Origin: Verrucomicrobiota bacterium JB023
GTDB taxonomy: Bacteria; Verrucomicrobiota; Verrucomicrobiia; Verrucomicrobiales; Akkermansiaceae
Assembly: GCA_030673895.1 (NCBI GenBank)
Contig: JAUTCR010000075.1
Location: 1-64,000 of the forward strand
Length of the DNA stretch: 64,000 nucleotides
Direction: 5' to 3'
A model generated the notes under the pieces. That model made no database searches. It had not been told where the DNA came from and saw only the letters and a list, made by a program, of their open reading frames with translations. Positions 42,380-51,090 of the stretch are shown here, piece by piece. The first letter of the stretch is position 1. Each line of letters opens with the position of its first letter. The position numbers were made by a program, and so were the translations under genes.

Positions 42380-42810
42380 ACCCTGCCGTCCACGACCTTG
42401 CTGATTGATTGACCGTTCCTTCCTCTGGGCCGGTTGATTCCTTGATCAAGCTTTACCCCTCTCTGTGAAGGCGTCTCTTTTGGGTTTTTTGGAGAACTAC
42501 CACGCAGAGAGGGGCTCCTTCCATCAGCGCCCTCCAAGTGATGGCGAGAATTGTACCACTGACCAAAAAGCCCAACCACTCCTCCCCAGACCAGAATGAG
42601 GAACGCGACGGAACCTCTTGGAGCGTCCTTGCTCTGAGATAGCCAAGACCGACGCAAGCTTCCCCTCGGGAAGAACAAACAAGCTCACCCGAAAAGAGCA
42701 ACTGGCCCGACCACCTGACAGACCAAGGGCAAATGAAAACCATCGCCCGCCGCCATGAAGAAGCGATCGCTCAGCCGACTCCACTTCAGAGCACAACTCT
42801 CAAGCAGACT
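42380..42810. other. 431 bp intergenic region with an imperfect inverted repeat
   Basis: No convincing gene on either strand. It holds CCCCTCTCTGTG (42456-42467) and CGCAGAGAGGGG (42503-42514), complementary at 11 of 12 positions with a 35-base T-rich loop, which could be a weak terminator for the preceding gene or a regulatory hairpin. The rest, including a purine-rich stretch before the next start, shows nothing I can name; it presumably carries the promoter for 42811. Confidence 0.4.
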
Positions 42811-45228
42811 ATGAAAAAAACCATCCCTACCCTAACGGCCACCGTGGCCTCCATGGCATTCCAAGCGAATGCGCAATCCGTGCTCTATGAGCACACCTTC
42901 GACGAAGTTGATAACGATAGCACCCCTGCCTTACAGGGACTCAGCAACGGGGTGGGCGGAGCAACACCCGATCTCTTAGCCGGCGTGGCTGGTGGAGGTG
43001 GCTCCTCGGCCACCGGCTTCAATACTGTTGCGCCGCTCGACCTCAGTGCGGTCTCAGGATTCACCATCGAATTTATCGTCGAGAATAGCTACGGAGCTGT
43101 TGCCAATTCGGGCTTGAACGGGACGTTCTTCGGCCTGACCAGCTCACCCTTCTCGAATCTTACTACTGGAAGCGCCCTCTATAACAATGCGGGAACAGCC
43201 AACGAAGGTGGAGGAACTAGCCTTGGCCTCCAAGTCGGTCCTGCCCGGGGAGACGCGGGGGCGGATATCGTTCTCGACGAGGTCAACGGCACAGGCACCT
43301 TTACTGCAGCGGGAGCCCCTGCCGAGGACGGAACCGATGGCTACACTCTCTTCATCACCTACACCCCGGACGAGGCTACCGGTGATACCAACGTCCAGGT
43401 CAATTCCACCGGTTTGGTCCCCGACCTCAACTTCAGCCTGGTCGTCCCGACGAACTATGCCGACTTGGCCGCTGAGGTAACCCCCAACGTCTCCAGCCAG
43501 AATGGCTCGGTCGACCTCGCCAGCATCCGCATCACGGAAGTCGACGACACGGATACGGACGAGGATGGCATGCTTGATTCCTATGAGTTGATCCATGGAC
43601 TCGATATCAACGTCGATGATTCCGACATCGATTCCGACATGGACGGATTGACCAATCTGGAAGAATTCGAGAATGTTCCCCGCTTACCAGCGAGCACGCC
43701 GGACGCAGATAACGACGGACTGTTAGATGGCGAAGAAGTCGAAGGCACCCTGAATCCTTACCAGGCGAAGGATGCAGGCACAGCGGCCACGACTGCCCCA
43801 GGCCTGCCGACCGATCCTCTCAACGACGATTCGGACGGTGACGGACTGCTGGATGGGGAAGAGCTTCTCAATAACAATGGCTCGGTAACCAACCCCTTCA
43901 CCGATGACACCGACAACGACTTGCTGCTCGATGGCTTCGAGGTAGCCAATTCCCTCGACCCGACCGACGGGACCGGGGAAAACGGAGAATTCGGTGACCC
44001 CGATGGCGACACGGTCGACAATTACAATGAGATGGAGTTTGGCCTCGATCCCAACGACCCCGATACCGATGGGGATGGTCTCAATGATGGCGGCGACTTC
44101 AGCCAGGGTCAGGTGGGAGAGCTTGACACCTCAGATTCGTTATTCCCACTCGTGATCACCGATCCGGCGGATCCTGATACGGATGATGATAGTATCCAGG
44201 ATGGCGAAGAGGTCTTCGAGGGCGATGACGGATTCGTTACCGATCCCGTCTCCGTGGATAGTGACGGGGACGGCTTCCCCGACCCCTACGAAATCCTGGC
44301 AGGGACCGATCCCTCAACGTCCACCGGAGCCAGTGAGACACCGAGCTACGCCGATGTGACTTGGTCGGTCGAGGCCATTGACGATTACGACAACAACGGA
44401 TCTCCTGTCTTGGGCGGCGGGCTTGATACCCTTCGGGTGGACGGGACCTTGCTCTATGCGGAGAACTATAACGGTTCGAGCACCGAAGTGAACGGCGTGC
44501 CCTTCACGGCCGTCGGCAACGAAAACACTCCCCGCTCCTCGGACAATGTGCTGACTTTACTCCGGAATCATTCGGGGCAGAACTTCTACACCGGGGCGAC
44601 TTCTCCATTCAACGCGTTGCTCGACACCATTTTCTTCCAAGGAGATGGTGGGGCCAGCGATCCTACGAGTGCGCTCTTCCTGCTAACGGGTCTCACCGTT
44701 GGAGAGGATTACTTTGTCCAGCTGGGCGTAGCGGATGACCGGGGAGGCTCACGTATCGACCGTTATGTTGTCGCCGGAGACTCCTTCGGAGGCAACGATG
44801 CAACAGCTCTGGTAGGCCCGGATAACACCATTTTCGGCGGACCCGATAACCCTGGTTTGATGCTGACTGGCGAGTTCACCGCCACCTCGGAGACTCAACA
44901 AATCTCTGTAGTGCAGCTGGACTCCGAAGGATTCCCGACCGCTGTCCAACTGCAGTTTCTGCAGGTTCGCATTGATGACGGCAGTGTCCCGGGAGAGGCC
45001 GGAATCTCCGTTGTGAGCTCAGGCTTTGATGGCTCGAGCTTTGCCATTGAGTTCACCAATCTAGCGATTGGGACCGAGTACGAACTGCGAAGAAGTAGTA
45101 GTTTGGATTTCAACTCTCCCGATGCGACTCCAGATTCGCTGACCGCTGGCAGCGCCACCGAGACCTTCACTGATAGCTCGCCACCATCCGGATCGTCCTT
45201 CTATCAGCTCTTCGAAGTCCAAAATTGA
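42811..45228 (+). CDS. Secreted protein with TSP3-like calcium-binding repeats
   Basis: An 805-residue secreted protein. The start MKKTIPTLTATVASMAFQAN-A is a signal peptide. Residues to about 240 are a paralogue of the preceding gene product (VLYEHTFDEVDNDSTP, GLSNGVGGATPDLL, LNGTFFGLTSSP, ALYNNAGTAN, EVTPNVSSQNGSVDLASI). Residues about 245-510 hold acidic repeats of the thrombospondin type 3 kind (DTDEDGMLDSYEL, DADNDGLLDGEEVEG, DSDGDGLLDGEELL, DSDGDGFPDPYEI) that bind calcium. The last third is beta-rich and ends in a YELRRSSSLDFN...FYQLFEV segment common at the ends of verrucomicrobial secreted proteins. No PEP-CTERM tail. ATG at 42811 fits the signal; an in-frame ATG at 42733 would mask it. 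Confidence 0.9.
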   Translation: MKKTIPTLTATVASMAFQANAQSVLYEHTFDEVDNDSTPALQGLSNGVGGATPDLLAGVAGGGGSSATGFNTVAPLDLSAVSGFTIEFIVENSYGAVANSGLNGTFFGLTSSPFSNLTTGSALYNNAGTANEGGGTSLGLQVGPARGDAGADIVLDEVNGTGTFTAAGAPAEDGTDGYTLFITYTPDEATGDTNVQVNSTGLVPDLNFSLVVPTNYADLAAEVTPNVSSQNGSVDLASIRITEVDDTDTDEDGMLDSYELIHGLDINVDDSDIDSDMDGLTNLEEFENVPRLPASTPDADNDGLLDGEEVEGTLNPYQAKDAGTAATTAPGLPTDPLNDDSDGDGLLDGEELLNNNGSVTNPFTDDTDNDLLLDGFEVANSLDPTDGTGENGEFGDPDGDTVDNYNEMEFGLDPNDPDTDGDGLNDGGDFSQGQVGELDTSDSLFPLVITDPADPDTDDDSIQDGEEVFEGDDGFVTDPVSVDSDGDGFPDPYEILAGTDPSTSTGASETPSYADVTWSVEAIDDYDNNGSPVLGGGLDTLRVDGTLLYAENYNGSSTEVNGVPFTAVGNENTPRSSDNVLTLLRNHSGQNFYTGATSPFNALLDTIFFQGDGGASDPTSALFLLTGLTVGEDYFVQLGVADDRGGSRIDRYVVAGDSFGGNDATALVGPDNTIFGGPDNPGLMLTGEFTATSETQQISVVQLDSEGFPTAVQLQFLQVRIDDGSVPGEAGISVVSSGFDGSSFAIEFTNLAIGTEYELRRSSSLDFNSPDATPDSLTAGSATETFTDSSPPSGSSFYQLFEVQN

Positions 45229-45280
45229 GCAGGCCTCAATTGACGGCAGAAGACATCTCCCTCTTCTCATTTTAAAAAGG

Positions 45281-45313
45281 CGGGCCTTTCCATCAGGAAA
45301 GGCTCGTTTTTTT
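45281..45313 (+). terminator. Rho-independent terminator
   Basis: CGGGCCTTTCC (45281-45291) pairs with GGAAAGGCTCG (45296-45306) with one G-T pair around a 4-base loop, followed by seven T. It lies 53 bp after the stop of the calcium-repeat protein gene. Confidence 0.88.
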
Positions 45314-45344
45314 CGCCGAAGACCACTCGGCAAGACCAACAGCC

Positions 45345-45698
45345 CCACCTTCCCGTCCCCGGACTGCGGCAGCCTGCTGCCGCTTCGATCAGGACCAGCC
45401 TGCTGGTCCGGCTTCCAGGCCTGATCAGCCTCACCTCAAAATCTAGAAATACCGTCCCCATCGACGACCCGCCTTCAGGCAATTAAAGCCCCTCCCCTTT
45501 CGTCCCGCCGCATCGCAGCAGGCTGCGACGCGTTCAAGCGGCAGCAGGCTGCCGCAGTCCAAGGAACGGTCTCGTGTCTCATCGCGATAGAGCAGGGAAA
45601 TCGATCATCACTCTGGAACTCAGAAATGCACAGGCCAGATTGCTTCATCTCTCCGCCTAAGCGTTCTCCAACGTCGGTTCGACCAACAAGAGTCAGCC
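45345..45698. repeat. Tandem ~355 bp repeat, unit 1, with a 200 bp palindrome-bounded core
   Basis: First of two adjacent direct repeats, about 90% identical by eye in the core and more diverged in the right part. The core 45361-45560 is exactly 200 bp and bounded by inverted copies of GGACTGCGGCAGCC / GGCTGCCGCAGTCC. It contains four short perfect hairpins: 45366-45383, 45392-45409, 45513-45528 and 45538-45555, each with a 2-base loop and GCAGCCTGCTGC or GCAGCAGGCTGC centre. The two orientations of the same palindrome at the two ends resemble a REP doublet (REPIN/BIME). No gene is credible here. Confidence 0.85.
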
Positions 45699-46055
45699 CC
45701 CACCTTCCCGTCCCCGGACTGCGGCAGCCTGCTGCCGCTTCGATCAGGACCAGCCAGCAGGTCCGGCTTTCAGGCCTGATCAGCCTCACCTCAAAACCTA
45801 AAGATACCGTCCCCATCGACGACCCGTCTTCAGTCGATTCATGCCCCTCCCCTTTCGTCCCGCCGCATCGCAGCAGGCTGCGACGCGTTTGAGCGGCAGC
45901 AGGCTGCCGCAGTCCAAGGAACGGTCTCGTGTCTCATCGCGATTAAACAGGAAATCGTATCATCACTTCGATATTCAGTAATCCGCGGGTCAGATTGCTT
46001 CCTCTTTCCGCCTGAGCGTTTTCAACGTCGACTCGACCAACAAGAGTCAGCCTCT
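45699..46055. repeat. Tandem ~355 bp repeat, unit 2, with a 200 bp palindrome-bounded core
   Basis: Second unit, directly abutting the first. Its core 45716-45915 is again exactly 200 bp with the same inverted ends. The second hairpin is decayed here (GGACC...GGTCC with a changed middle), while the outer palindromes and the TCGCAGCAGGCTGCGA hairpin are intact. The right-hand ~140 bp ends with ACCAACAAGAGTCAGCC, matching the end of unit 1. The region 45229-46117 between the two genes contains only the terminator and these repeats. Confidence 0.85.
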
Positions 46056-46117
46056 CATTCCAATATCCCCCACGGGTTGGAATCGACGTGATTCAGAAAA
46101 ACAGCTAGTTTGCCGAC

Positions 46118-46636
46118 ATGGCAACAGAGCACGGCGAAACCATCGTTTGGAAGGGGCATCCTTCCCACCTCGTTCATTTCTGGACTCATCTGGTCTGCAT
46201 TCTTCTCACCATTGGCATCGTGACAGGTGCCATCCTATCGGGCATGCCCGTGCTGGCCGCCGCGGCCGTGCTGCCCCTTGTCTATTCGCTCTGGACCTAT
46301 CTCACCGTGCGATGTCGGGTCTATGAGCTCACCACGGAGCGGGTGCGCCTCTACGATGGCGTCCTGAACCAGAACATCGACGAGGTTGAATTATACCGGG
46401 TCAAGGATACCACCATCACCCGCCCCTTCTGGCTCCGCTTGTTCGGGCTTTCTCAGATCAAGCTCGACACCTCTGATCGCAGCCATCCCGAGGTAGTCCT
46501 AGAGGCCGTTGGCGATGGGATCAACGTTCGCGAGCAGATCCGTAAACACGTGGAAATTCTGCGGGATAAGAAGCGGGTGCGCGAAGTCGACTTCGATGGT
46601 GCGGGCGAAGGCGACGAGCTTGAGTTCGAGTCCTAA
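46118..46636 (+). CDS. Bacterial PH-domain (bPH2) membrane protein
   Basis: A 172-residue protein with two adjacent membrane segments (about residues 20-60: LVCILLTIGIVTGAIL and VLAAAAVLPLVYSLWTYL) and a bacterial pleckstrin-homology domain of the bPH2 (YdbS/YdbT-like) type: RVYELTTERVRLYDGVLNQNIDEVELYRVKDT is the hallmark, followed by IKLDTSDRSHPEVVLEAV. The first residues GETIVWKGHPSH match the family start. The C-terminus is a charged helix and acidic tail. Function of such proteins is mostly unknown; they sit in the inner membrane. Confidence 0.92.
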   Translation: MATEHGETIVWKGHPSHLVHFWTHLVCILLTIGIVTGAILSGMPVLAAAAVLPLVYSLWTYLTVRCRVYELTTERVRLYDGVLNQNIDEVELYRVKDTTITRPFWLRLFGLSQIKLDTSDRSHPEVVLEAVGDGINVREQIRKHVEILRDKKRVREVDFDGAGEGDELEFES

Positions 46637-46693
46637 GCCCGCCCTGGGCAAAAGAAGCTTGCCCACGTCGGGAGGGGGTTTGAGATTAGCGGC

Positions 46694-48373
46694 ATGCGCG
46701 GTTTGCTGCTCTTTTCCCTCCTTCTTTCCAATTGGCTCATCGCCGATGACGCGGCTGAGGCCTTCGATGTCTCCAGCGTCATCTCCGCTCCCGTCGAGAA
46801 GCTTGAGCCTCCTCGTTGGTATCCCGAGATCGTCAGCTGGACGCCGGCGATCACGACCTCGGACGAGATGGCCCAGCGACATGTCGTGCAGGGGATGGCC
46901 TTGATTCATGCCGGTTGGGACTTCGAGGCCTACCGGCATTTTTGTGAAGCCGCGAAGAAGGATCCCCAATGCCTGATGGCGTTCTGGGGCATCGCCTTCT
47001 CGCTCGTTCAACCCAATTCCGAGGTCAATGAGGAACGTGCTGCAGCCTTGGAGAGAATGTTCGACCTCGTCGATGCCGGCTTTGGGACCGAGAATGAAAA
47101 GGCGCAGGTCAGGGCTTTGGCCCAACTGTTCAGCGACGAGCCGGAGTTGAGCCCGGATGTCTTTGCCACGACAGCCAGGCTGTTCCCCAATGACCTTCAG
47201 ATGAGGCTGATCGCCTCTTTTCTCAAGAAAGACGGCTACGATGTCATCCTTGGGGAAGGTCTCGGCCAGCGAACGGCGGTGGCTGAAATCACTGAAATCA
47301 CAAAGCAGCATCCTGAGAGCCAGATGGCGCGCTTGTTCTGGCTCTCCGTGCAGGCGGACCACTTGGATGGCCCCGGGTACCTTCGTAAGGAATTGCTGCC
47401 CAAGATGCGAGCTCTGGAAAAGCTCGCTCCGGACTTCCCTCCTTATCAACAGATGCTCGGGCACTTCGAATGGCGGGCAGGCAATCTCCGCCTGGCGCAA
47501 AAAGCCTTCGCCAGAGCCTCCGCTCTCTACGCGGAGTACATGAAGACGCAAGAGGTCGCCGTTGCCGACTGCCCCAATTGGGTGAGAGCGAAGCTCTATG
47601 AAGCGACCACACACCACTCGCTGGGCGAATTTGATCAAGCGCTGGCCATTGCCACCGAGCTGAAGGAGCTCCCCCTTCCTGACGAGCGCATCCAGTCTCC
47701 CGGCGGGGCGATTCTTCTTTGGGAAGGCCGCACCCTGGGAGCACGCCTCTATCAGGCGCGTGGCCAGAAAGGAGACTTTGCCAACGGTATGGACGCCCTC
47801 CCGCCCAAGCAGGAAGGCCAACGGCTTGCGAAGCGGGATGCCGTGGTCTTGGCTTGGGAAGGCTGGCGCCACTCGCTCGCGGCCCGCGATGCCATGGAGA
47901 ACGAGAAGATGCAGAAGGCGGCGGTCTTTTTGGAATTTATCGAAGGGTCCGACGAACTTCTCGGAGGAGTCACTAATGACGTCCTCGCCCGCGCCAGTCG
48001 AAGCTATTGGGCCCGCGCGCGCAATGGGCTGACTGTCAGCTGGAATGAAGGTCAGGGAATTTTCTCTAGCCTAGAGAAGGAGTCCGAGCAGTCGCGCGCG
48101 GCCTTCTGGTTCAAATCCGCGGTCGATGAGCAAAATCTCCCCTCCGGGATGATGCCTCCCATCCTTCTCCGTCCCCTGGAGCTCTCCTTGGCCGAGTGGT
48201 ATGCGGACCAGAAGGATCAGCCCAATGCCGACAGCTTTTACAAGAAAGCGATGGAGCGCCGGCCCAACGATGTCAATGTCCTCAGCTCCTACGCCTCTTG
48301 GCTGGAGGCCTCCGAGCGAGCAGAGGCCGCAGCCTCCATCCGCGAGCACATTGGCACCGTCTCATCGACCTGA
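46694..48373 (+). CDS. Secreted TPR-repeat protein
   Basis: A 559-residue exported protein with signal peptide MRGLLLFSLLLSNWLIA. It consists of helical TPR-like repeats; the first has GMALIHAGWDFEAYRHFCEA followed by KDPQCLMAFWGIAFSLV, a form (F..A...DP....A.WGIA) found in a widespread group of secreted tetratricopeptide proteins. Later repeats include FEWRAGNLRLAQKAFARA and ADSFYKKAMERRPNDVNVL. Probably periplasmic or outer-surface scaffold; no catalytic domain. It lies 57 bp after the PH-domain gene. Confidence 0.85.
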   Translation: MRGLLLFSLLLSNWLIADDAAEAFDVSSVISAPVEKLEPPRWYPEIVSWTPAITTSDEMAQRHVVQGMALIHAGWDFEAYRHFCEAAKKDPQCLMAFWGIAFSLVQPNSEVNEERAAALERMFDLVDAGFGTENEKAQVRALAQLFSDEPELSPDVFATTARLFPNDLQMRLIASFLKKDGYDVILGEGLGQRTAVAEITEITKQHPESQMARLFWLSVQADHLDGPGYLRKELLPKMRALEKLAPDFPPYQQMLGHFEWRAGNLRLAQKAFARASALYAEYMKTQEVAVADCPNWVRAKLYEATTHHSLGEFDQALAIATELKELPLPDERIQSPGGAILLWEGRTLGARLYQARGQKGDFANGMDALPPKQEGQRLAKRDAVVLAWEGWRHSLAARDAMENEKMQKAAVFLEFIEGSDELLGGVTNDVLARASRSYWARARNGLTVSWNEGQGIFSSLEKESEQSRAAFWFKSAVDEQNLPSGMMPPILLRPLELSLAEWYADQKDQPNADSFYKKAMERRPNDVNVLSSYASWLEASERAEAAASIREHIGTVSST

Positions 48374-48427
48374 CCCGAGCGGCGACTTCTCCACATCGGG
48401 GGGTCATAGGCCTGCGCTCCTTTCCCT

Positions 48428-48456
48428 CCCTCCTTCTTCTGGGTTAGGAAGGAGGG
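48428..48456. terminator. GC-rich hairpin, possible terminator
   Basis: CCCTCCTTC (48428-48436) pairs perfectly with GAAGGAGGG (48448-48456) around an 11-base loop, 54 bp after the stop of the TPR protein gene. There is no T run after it, so termination is only possible, not clear. Confidence 0.35.
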
Positions 48457-48633
48457 CGGTTCCTCCCTGCGAAACAGCTTGCCAGTGATGACGAAACGAT
48501 GGCAACGAATGGCGGACTGACTCCCAAGACACGGGACCAGCGCTCCTGTCCGCTCACCCCAGCCATGAAGCCCTTCCCCCATCATCCCCTTGGACAGAAA
48601 CCATCCAGAATCCGGCTATCTGCCTCATTATCA

Positions 48634-50880
48634 ATGAAATCACTCCTATCGATTGCCCTAACTGCTTGTTTATCCCTGAACCTCTCCGCCGAGGAGGTCT
48701 ATCCCGGAGCGGACGAGTCCTCGCCCTCCCGCGCCCACTACTTCACTTGGATCAATAATACGAATGAAGGTCCAGCCCTCGGACAGACGGAGGCCAATCT
48801 CTCCTTCTTCCAATGGCTCCATGATGAATATGGGATGAGGCTGGATATCTACGCTTTCGACGCAGGCGCCGTGGATGCGCCACGCTACTACGGCTCGCCT
48901 GATACCCGGAAGTTCCAGGAGCAATTCCCGAATGGCTTCGGGCCTCATGCTGAGCAGGCAAAAGGCTTTGGAGGACGTCTCGGCGTCTGGCTGGGGCCGG
49001 ACGGCTTTGGCGATACCGAGGAGGAGAAGCAGGCGCGGATCGACTTCCTCGTATCTCTCTGCCGTGACCATCAGGTTGAGCTCTTCAAGATGGACGCCGT
49101 GTGCGGGCAGCTGCGCGACAGCAAGCAAGGCGCGCTGATCGAGCTGATGACCGCTTGCCGGAAATTCAGCCCCAACCTCATCATGCTGAACCACCGCCTC
49201 AATCTGGGCCCGGCGGAGCCCCACGCCACCACCTTCCTCTGGCAAGGCGCGGAGACCTACATCGACGTGCACATGATCAATCGCAAGCCCGCTCCCCACA
49301 ATCGGGCCCAAGCCCTCCATCGGGGCCTCCCGCCCGAGCTGAAGCGATTGGCCGAAGATCACGGAGTCTGCCTCTCCTCCTGCCTCGATTTCTGGGAGGA
49401 CGACCTCATTCTCCAAGCCTTCAATCGCTCCATGATCCTGGCTCCCCAGCTCTATGGGAGCCCCTGGTTCCTCCGCGATGATGAGTATCCCAAGCTGGCC
49501 CGCATCTTTAATCTGCACCGCCGCTACCGCGATATCCTCGTCAAGGGGATGGTGCTGCCAGAGGACCAATACGGTCCTCATGCCGTGTCCCGGGGTGACG
49601 AGAGCACTCGCCTCATCACGCTGCGCAATCTGACTTGGGAGCCAGTCACCTACACCGTGGCCCTCGACAACAGCATTGGCCTGAAGGGCGAGGAAGCCCG
49701 CGAGGTCCGCCTCTTTCACCCCTACGAGGAGGTCCTCGGCACCGAGCTGACTGCGCAGGATACCGTGGACATCACCATCCACCCCTTCCGCGCTGCTCTC
49801 CTCCTCGCCACGACCGAGGAATGCCCCGAGCCCTCTCTTCCCTCCGGCCCTTACCGGGTAATTAAGAACGTGGAGGGCGAGGAACCCATTCTTGAGAAGC
49901 TCACGCCCCTCGACTTGAGCCAACCCTGGCACCGCAAACTCGCTGATCTCCCGGCGGGCGAGCTTTCCGACGATTGGCAGGGCTTCTATGAGGCGACCTG
50001 CTTCGCTGCCGACAATAACGCCCTGGAGCTCCGCAGCCTCGAGCGCTCGGGCTCAACCAATATCCCTGCCGTGGAAAACGCGCGCCAAGCCTTCCTCGAT
50101 CAGGCTCTCATCAAGAGCCGCGCCCTGTGGGATGACTTCATGTTCGACGGTGACCTGTCCACCGTCTTCGATGCCTACAACAACAAGGATCTGCGCATTG
50201 CGGACGGCTGCTTGCGCGTTGACTTCGGTGAGGCCATCGCCCTCGATAAGCTGGTCATCCACACCCAGGCCAATGACCGCTCACTTATCCGCAACAAGCT
50301 TCACGGAGCCCAATTCAGTAACGACCTGGTCACTTGGACTGCCGCCGATGAGGTCATCCAGCAAGGAGCTTCCCTCTTCATCTATCCGAAGAAGGGCGAC
50401 TACCGTTACTTCCGGATGCGCCATGCACCCGAGCGGGTGGCCGAGGTCGAGGCCTACATCGGGGATTCCCTGCTGCCTCGCAATGATTGGCGGGGGAACA
50501 ACCTCTTCGCCCATCCCGAGGCAGTCCCTGCCGTGCGCGCTTGGTCGACCAAGATCACGATCGATGAGGTCACGCCCACTTCCTATCTTTGCGTTGCCGT
50601 CGATGGCGAGCATGGGACCGAGGGCTGCTATGCTGCCCTGCGGATCGGTGACAAACTTATCGGCGCCGCGGACCGTGCAGCTTCATACCCGGCCAATGGC
50701 TGGGAGTATCCCGTGCGGAATGTGAAGAGTGGTTACACCTACTACTTCCCCGTCGATGAGAGTCACGTGGGCGAGGATATCGAAGTTGTCCTGCTCGGGA
50801 TGAAAGGTGGCGGCGAGGAGTTGCAGCCTTCCGTCTGGCTGACCGCCCGCGACCTGCCTTTCCAGGGCGAAAAACTTTAA
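48634..50880 (+). CDS. Secreted GH-D-like glycoside hydrolase
   Basis: A 748-residue secreted enzyme with signal peptide MKSLLSIALTACLSLNLSA. The N-terminal ~330 residues look like a GH36/GH27-type (clan GH-D) barrel: IYAFDAG near 73-78, GGRLGVWLGPDGFG at 113-126, and VELFKMDAVCG with Asp154 in the KxD nucleophile position. An all-beta domain follows, and around residues 500-610 a discoidin/F5-8-like domain (LRVDFGEAIALDKLVIHTQ). The first ~45 codons of the longer open frame are not protein-like, so ATG 48634 was chosen. Substrate unknown. A clear terminator follows. Confidence 0.8.
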   Translation: MKSLLSIALTACLSLNLSAEEVYPGADESSPSRAHYFTWINNTNEGPALGQTEANLSFFQWLHDEYGMRLDIYAFDAGAVDAPRYYGSPDTRKFQEQFPNGFGPHAEQAKGFGGRLGVWLGPDGFGDTEEEKQARIDFLVSLCRDHQVELFKMDAVCGQLRDSKQGALIELMTACRKFSPNLIMLNHRLNLGPAEPHATTFLWQGAETYIDVHMINRKPAPHNRAQALHRGLPPELKRLAEDHGVCLSSCLDFWEDDLILQAFNRSMILAPQLYGSPWFLRDDEYPKLARIFNLHRRYRDILVKGMVLPEDQYGPHAVSRGDESTRLITLRNLTWEPVTYTVALDNSIGLKGEEAREVRLFHPYEEVLGTELTAQDTVDITIHPFRAALLLATTEECPEPSLPSGPYRVIKNVEGEEPILEKLTPLDLSQPWHRKLADLPAGELSDDWQGFYEATCFAADNNALELRSLERSGSTNIPAVENARQAFLDQALIKSRALWDDFMFDGDLSTVFDAYNNKDLRIADGCLRVDFGEAIALDKLVIHTQANDRSLIRNKLHGAQFSNDLVTWTAADEVIQQGASLFIYPKKGDYRYFRMRHAPERVAEVEAYIGDSLLPRNDWRGNNLFAHPEAVPAVRAWSTKITIDEVTPTSYLCVAVDGEHGTEGCYAALRIGDKLIGAADRAASYPANGWEYPVRNVKSGYTYYFPVDESHVGEDIEVVLLGMKGGGEELQPSVWLTARDLPFQGEKL

Positions 50881-50898
50881 GCCCTACCCCACTCTAAC

Positions 50899-50942
50899 AG
50901 GCGGCCCAAAGACTCCCCGGGGGGTGTCGGGCCGCCTTTTTT
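50899..50942 (+). terminator. Rho-independent terminator
   Basis: AGGCGGCCC (50899-50907) pairs perfectly with GGGCCGCCT (50929-50937); the long loop itself contains CTCCCC/GGGGGG pairing. Six T follow. It lies 18 bp after the stop of the glycosidase gene. Confidence 0.9.
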
Positions 50943-51090
50943 ATTTCAAAGGGCAACCATTTTTTATCCGTCCGAGCTTTGTGATGTTGCCCTCTTGAGC
51001 CTCCTTCTTCTTTGGCAGCTATCCTTTGCCATCGGCGGCGCGATTATTACTCATCTCATCGCTGCGGATAAGCCACTTCATGCTAGGGTC

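Noticed and set aside
42376-42678. 100-codon minus-strand open frame between the two paralogous genes
   Set aside because: Composition is not protein-like, no start signal, and it overlaps the inverted repeat.
45267-45816. Similar minus-strand open frames in the tandem repeats, sharing RLIRP-SRT and LVLIEAAAGCRSPGTG
   Set aside because: They arise from the repeated palindromic DNA and have no start signals or independent support.
45345-46055. CRISPR array
   Set aside because: There are only two long units and the palindromes are not separated by spacers of constant size; no cas genes are in the window.
46499-47872. 457-codon minus-strand open frame
   Set aside because: It is antisense to the PH-domain and TPR genes, which have signal peptides, repeats and family motifs.
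48670-49932. 420-codon minus-strand open frame
   Set aside because: It is antisense to the secreted glycosidase gene and shows shadow composition only.
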